DNA of 22,059 bases from NCBI GenBank assembly GCA_002407775.1, contig DHOP01000108.1:95887-117945 (forward strand). The letters are read 5' to 3'. This document shows positions 21,353-22,059 of this stretch, piece after piece; positions within the stretch are counted from its first letter, which is position 1, and each line of letters begins with the position of its first letter. The position numbers and the translations under genes were made by a program. This stretch comes from Prevotella sp. UBA5387. GTDB taxonomy: Bacteria; Bacteroidota; Bacteroidia; Bacteroidales; Bacteroidaceae. Under the pieces are notes generated by a model, which was given only the letters and a program-made list of their open reading frames with translations, searched no databases and was not told where the DNA came from.

Positions 21353-21925
21353 ATGGAAGTAATAAAGACCACCATTGATGGCGTAGTCATCATTCAGCCA
21401 CGAGTTTTTAAGGACGACCGTGGTTATTTCTTTGAGTCATGGAACGAGCGAGACTTTGATACGCAAGTTCGTCCTGTACATTTTGTGCAAGATAACCAGT
21501 CAAAATCCTCCTATGGTGTACTCCGTGGCTTACATTTCCAGAAGGGTGAACATGCACAGAGTAAGCTTGTACGTGTAGTCAAAGGAGTCGTTCTCGATGT
21601 AGCAGTTGACATCCGTAAAGGTTCCCCGACATTCGGCCAGCATGTGGCCGTGGAACTCACGGAGGATAACTTCCGCCAGTTCTTCATCCCTCGCGGCTTT
21701 GCTCATGGCTTCAGTGTGCTCTCCGAAGAGGCCGTGTTCCAATATAAGTGTGACAACCTCTATTGCAAGGAGAGTGAGGGAGCCATAGCCTGGGACGATC
21801 CCGCCCTAGCAATCGATTGGCGCATCCCAGCAGATAAGGTCATCCTCTCAGAGAAAGATGCTCACCATCCTTGTCTCAATGATTCGACATACCTCTTCGA
21901 CTATTCCGTCGATCTGTATAAATGA
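21353..21925 (+). CDS. rfbC: dTDP-4-dehydrorhamnose 3,5-epimerase
   Basis: The 190-residue protein is a full RmlC cupin: IQPRVFKDDRGYFFESW at 14-30, GVLRGLHFQ at 55-63 with catalytic His61, RVVKGVVLDVAVDIRKGS near 74-91, IPRGFAHGFSVLS near 112-124 and FQYKCDNLY with Tyr131. Asp169 is the likely partner of the His dyad. The enzyme epimerises C3 and C5 of dTDP-4-keto-6-deoxyglucose on the way to dTDP-L-rhamnose for O-antigen, capsule or glycoprotein glycans. The ATG at 21353 gives the usual length. Partner genes rfbA, rfbB and rfbD are not in the window; they may lie downstream. A consensus promoter about 226 bases upstream suggests it starts an operon. Confidence 0.95.
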   Translation: MEVIKTTIDGVVIIQPRVFKDDRGYFFESWNERDFDTQVRPVHFVQDNQSKSSYGVLRGLHFQKGEHAQSKLVRVVKGVVLDVAVDIRKGSPTFGQHVAVELTEDNFRQFFIPRGFAHGFSVLSEEAVFQYKCDNLYCKESEGAIAWDDPALAIDWRIPADKVILSEKDAHHPCLNDSTYLFDYSVDLYK

Positions 21926-21960
21926 TCATTGTGTTTGCACTTGGTGATCTCTAGATAATC

Positions 21961-22037
21961 TTTTCATTATTCCCGTCTCCCCCTAATCTTTTCATGTTTT
22001 CATCTTTTAATGTTTTCATATTCCCCTCCCTCACCCC
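21961..22037 (+). repeat. Pyrimidine-rich tract with 8-bp tandem units
   Basis: Four contiguous 8-base units, CTTTTCAT, GTTTTCAT, CTTTTAAT and GTTTTCAT, run from 21988 to 22019. A further TTTTCAT at 21961 and a TTTTCAT copy at 22013 each lead into a C/T-rich run, at 21971-21983 and 22020-22037. The tract lies between rfbC and the window edge, with no gene visible. Confidence 0.55.
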
Positions 22038-22059
22038 GCATGGTAAATCTGCGTCATCT

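Overview
The window looks like a chromosomal segment of a Bacteroidales bacterium, most likely Prevotellaceae (Prevotella or a close relative). The reasons are the protein families present (DUF4924, TIGR02757, a GxxExxY protein, secreted GH2 and GH35 enzymes, a Bacteroidetes-type KUP) and the promoters. Several genes are preceded by the Bacteroidetes sigma-ABfr pattern, a -7 box TAnnTTTG, often with TTTG or TTG 19-20 bases upstream, and most starts lack a Shine-Dalgarno sequence. The genus is an inference.

Layout. Positions 1-2169 are on the minus strand: rsmG, a frameshifted GxxExxY gene, a 340-base gene-poor stretch of small hairpins, a glyoxalase-II-like hydrolase, and the first 36 codons of ruvC. 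A symmetric divergent promoter separates rsmG from a plus-strand HAD phosphatase. A membrane-anchored calcineurin-like phosphoesterase follows on the minus strand. The plus-strand run 5138-8126 holds a LysE-type exporter, a DUF4924 protein and prfC (release factor 3), and ends at a 38-base perfect palindrome acting as a shared terminator. Running into that palindrome from the other side is a minus-strand set of GH35 beta-galactosidase, GH2 glycosidase and a TrpF-like protein lacking its catalytic residues. Upstream come kup, a small FeoB-type Cys-rich membrane protein directly behind tRNA-Arg(TCT), aldA, a TIGR02757/DUF2400 protein, and a thioredoxin lipoprotein with a MarR-type regulator. The right end has a gene-poor stretch of about 900 bases with a 22-bp tandem repeat, a good promoter with a leader of about 220 bases, and rfbC.

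Functionally this is mostly housekeeping: translation and ribosome modification (rsmG, prfC, tRNA), DNA repair (ruvC), ion and metabolite transport (kup, LysE type), aldehyde oxidation (aldA) and surface sugar synthesis (rfbC). The accessory content is one secreted galactoside-degrading pair without SusC/SusD genes beside it. No defence system, prophage, insertion sequence or CRISPR array is visible.

The points that most deserve a second look are: a family of mini-hairpins followed by GCGGAGG (three copies, two forming an inverted pair as in REPINs); the TrpF-like protein with both catalytic residues replaced; the structured rfbC leader; the 22-bp and 8-bp tandem repeats; the small membrane protein that seems to depend on read-through of a tRNA terminator; and the frameshifted GxxExxY gene.
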